Below, piece by piece: positions 5,018 through 6,407 of a stretch of 6,407 bases of DNA; the first letter of the stretch is position 1, and each line of letters opens with the position of its first letter. The notes under the pieces are model-generated. The model saw only the letters and a list, made by a program, of their open reading frames with translations. It made no database searches and was not told where the DNA came from. A program made the translations under genes and the position numbers. Source of the stretch: Clostridia bacterium (GTDB taxonomy: Bacteria; Bacillota_E; RBS10-35; JAJYVN01); NCBI GenBank assembly GCA_027335515.1, contig DAHWHT010000224.1, positions 1 to 6,407 of the forward strand. The letters are read 5' to 3'.

Positions 5018-6407
5018 AGGCCCGCGGCGCCGCCGCACCGTCGCCAAGCGGCCGGGCGCGGGCCACCAGCTCCCGCAGCAACGGGACGCCGCCACCCGCA
5101 GCAAAGGCCGCAAGGTAGGCGATGGCACCGGCGCCGCCGGCGAGCGCCACGCGCACCGCGCCCAACTGCCAGGCAACCGCCTGAGGCCAGGGCGTGATGC
5201 GCAGCCGCACCAGGACCGCCGCCGCCACCAGCGCAGCCGTCCCCAAAGCCGCCGCCCGCGCGTAGCCCCTCCAGCCCTGCGCCAACGGCCCCCGCGCGGC
5301 CAGCGCCAAACCGATCCAGCCCGCCGCGGCCCCCGCCGACCAACCGCACGCCAGCCCCAGGACGCCCCAGTGGGGGGCCAATCCGAGGTCGACCACCGCC
5401 GTCACACCGAGGGCCACCAGATCCCAGAGCATGGGGGTGCGCGTATCCTGGCGTGCGTAGCAATACGTCCGCCACAGCTGCTGCATCCCCGAGGTGACAA
5501 TGCCTGGGGCGAAGCCAAGCAGGCAGGCCCCGACGGCCGCAGCGGACGAAGGGCCAAAGGCGCCGTGCTCAAACAGCGCCGCCGCCAGTGGCCGCGCCAG
5601 CAGTGCCAGCAGCAGGGCGCACGGCAAGAGCCCTGCGGCGAGAATCCAGCCGGTACGCTTGGCCAGACCGCGGGCATCCGCCACCGCGCCGCGCGCCATC
5701 AGACCGGCCAAACGCGGCAGGACCACGGTCGTCAACGGCAGGATGAGCAACGCGGCCGGCACGTCCAGCACGCGGAAGGCGTACGTCAACGCGGCCACGC
5801 CCCCGACCGCCCCGCGGGCCGCAAGGGCCTGCGGCAGCAGGAGCGCCCCCTGAGCCGCGCCCACACTGACCCAAAGGGGCGGCGACATGCGCACCGTGGC
5901 GGCCAGGCCGGGATCGCGCCACAGCTCGGTCGGTCGCCGTCCCTCCAGGCGGTGTCCGTGGCGGCGCAGGCCAAACCATTCCAGGGCAAACTGCGCCAGG
6001 GTGCCAAGCAGCAATCCCCAGGCCGCGGCCACGATGCCGTAGCGGCCGCCGGCGAACACCACACAGGAGATGATGGCCGCGTCCAACGGCAGGCCGACGA
6101 ACGCCGGCAGGGTGAAGCGCTCACGCGCCTGCAGCCACGCGGCGCCGTAGGCCGAAAGGGTCATCGCCAACGGCAGCAGGGAGAGCCAACGCAGCAGGGT
6201 CGCCACCTCGCGCTGCAGGCCGCCCCCGCCGGAAAAGACGCCCGCGATCGGCCCCGCGCCGACCGCCAGCGCCAACCCGGCAGCCGCCGCCGCCACGCTG
6301 GCGGCCAGGAGCACCGCGGCCGAGGTACGCGCCAGAGCCGCCTCGTCCGCGGTGCTCCTGGCCCGGACCAGCACGGGCACGAGCACCAGTTGCAACGGCG
6401 CGCCCAT
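5016..6407 (-). CDS. murJ: MurJ/MviN family lipid II flippase, N-terminus outside the window
   Basis: Lipid II flippases of the MOP superfamily move the undecaprenyl-linked peptidoglycan precursor across the cytoplasmic membrane. The visible 463 residues are almost entirely hydrophobic helices with short basic loops. They carry clear MurJ landmarks: GAPLQLVLVPVL at 2-13 (family: EGA..AFVPV), LTYAFRVLDVPAALLILPLT then VVLPRLA (207-234), LFEHGAFG (278-285) and YCYARQDTRTPM (315-326), with GVLGLACGWSAGA following at 348-360. MurJ proteins are usually about 500-550 residues. The first visible Met corresponds to the second or third helix of the family, so the true start and about 50-60 residues lie beyond 6407; the ATG at the edge is not a convincing start. 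The C-terminus looks complete, with a short Ala/Pro/Arg tail. The call could extend to other MOP-type exporters of undecaprenyl-linked sugars, but the R-x-x-x-Y-A-x-x-D-T-x-T-P pattern favours MurJ. Confidence 0.88.
   Translation of the reverse strand: MGAPLQLVLVPVLVRARSTADEAALARTSAAVLLAASVAAAAAGLALAVGAGPIAGVFSGGGGLQREVATLLRWLSLLPLAMTLSAYGAAWLQARERFTLPAFVGLPLDAAIISCVVFAGGRYGIVAAAWGLLLGTLAQFALEWFGLRRHGHRLEGRRPTELWRDPGLAATVRMSPPLWVSVGAAQGALLLPQALAARGAVGGVAALTYAFRVLDVPAALLILPLTTVVLPRLAGLMARGAVADARGLAKRTGWILAAGLLPCALLLALLARPLAAALFEHGAFGPSSAAAVGACLLGFAPGIVTSGMQQLWRTYCYARQDTRTPMLWDLVALGVTAVVDLGLAPHWGVLGLACGWSAGAAAGWIGLALAARGPLAQGWRGYARAAALGTAALVAAAVLVRLRITPWPQAVAWQLGAVRVALAGGAGAIAYLAAFAAGGGVPLLRELVARARPLGDGAAAPRA

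Noticed and set aside
6385..6407. ATG at the right edge as the true start of murJ
   Set aside because: The residues after it align inside the family, after the first membrane helices, so the gene almost certainly begins beyond the window.
1..6407. CRISPR arrays, tRNA or rRNA genes, insertion sequences
   Set aside because: No spaced direct repeats, cloverleaf-like segments, conserved rRNA stretches, transposase motifs or terminal inverted repeats were seen on either strand.

Overview
This is a GC-rich bacterial window, very GC-heavy at third codon positions in the real genes. It holds five recognisable protein genes, one of them cut by the right edge, plus a broken small regulator gene at the left edge. 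The best lineage clue is the DUF5693 membrane protein, a family I know mainly from Bacillota, where it is often found near the cell-wall pyruvyltransferase gene csaB. A high-GC, monoderm, Bacillota-like organism is therefore my best guess. This is inference, with no rRNA or other marker in the window.

Layout from left to right. Bases 1-240 carry, on the minus strand, the remains of a small helix-turn-helix protein of the AlpA/excisionase type. A conventional promoter (254-281) reads into it, but the frame is broken at a run of six G. Next on the minus strand (314-1432) is a shortened, divergent member of the SBP56 family (selenium-binding protein / methanethiol oxidase), in which most of the family's Cys/His motifs appear to be missing. 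A divergent intergenic stretch of about 190 bases separates it from the plus-strand DUF5693 multi-pass membrane protein (1624-3669). That gene ends 33 bases from the end of a convergent minus-strand block.

The minus-strand block, read in its own direction from the right edge, is murJ (lipid II flippase, start outside the window), then a small lipoprotein with an InlB-B-repeat-like domain, then a small two-helix membrane protein with a coiled-coil tail (possibly DUF1003-like). A strong GC-rich hairpin follows murJ and another follows the lipoprotein. These three genes may therefore be separate transcription units or an attenuated series rather than one tight operon. MurJ, DUF5693 and the lipoprotein all point to the cell envelope, but nothing in the window proves that they act together.

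I do not see a clear new multi-gene system. The items most worth a second look are the frameshifted helix-turn-helix gene with its promoter, the SBP56 homologue without its expected active-site motifs, and a perfect 8-bp hairpin placed between a strong ribosome-binding sequence and the lipoprotein start codon.
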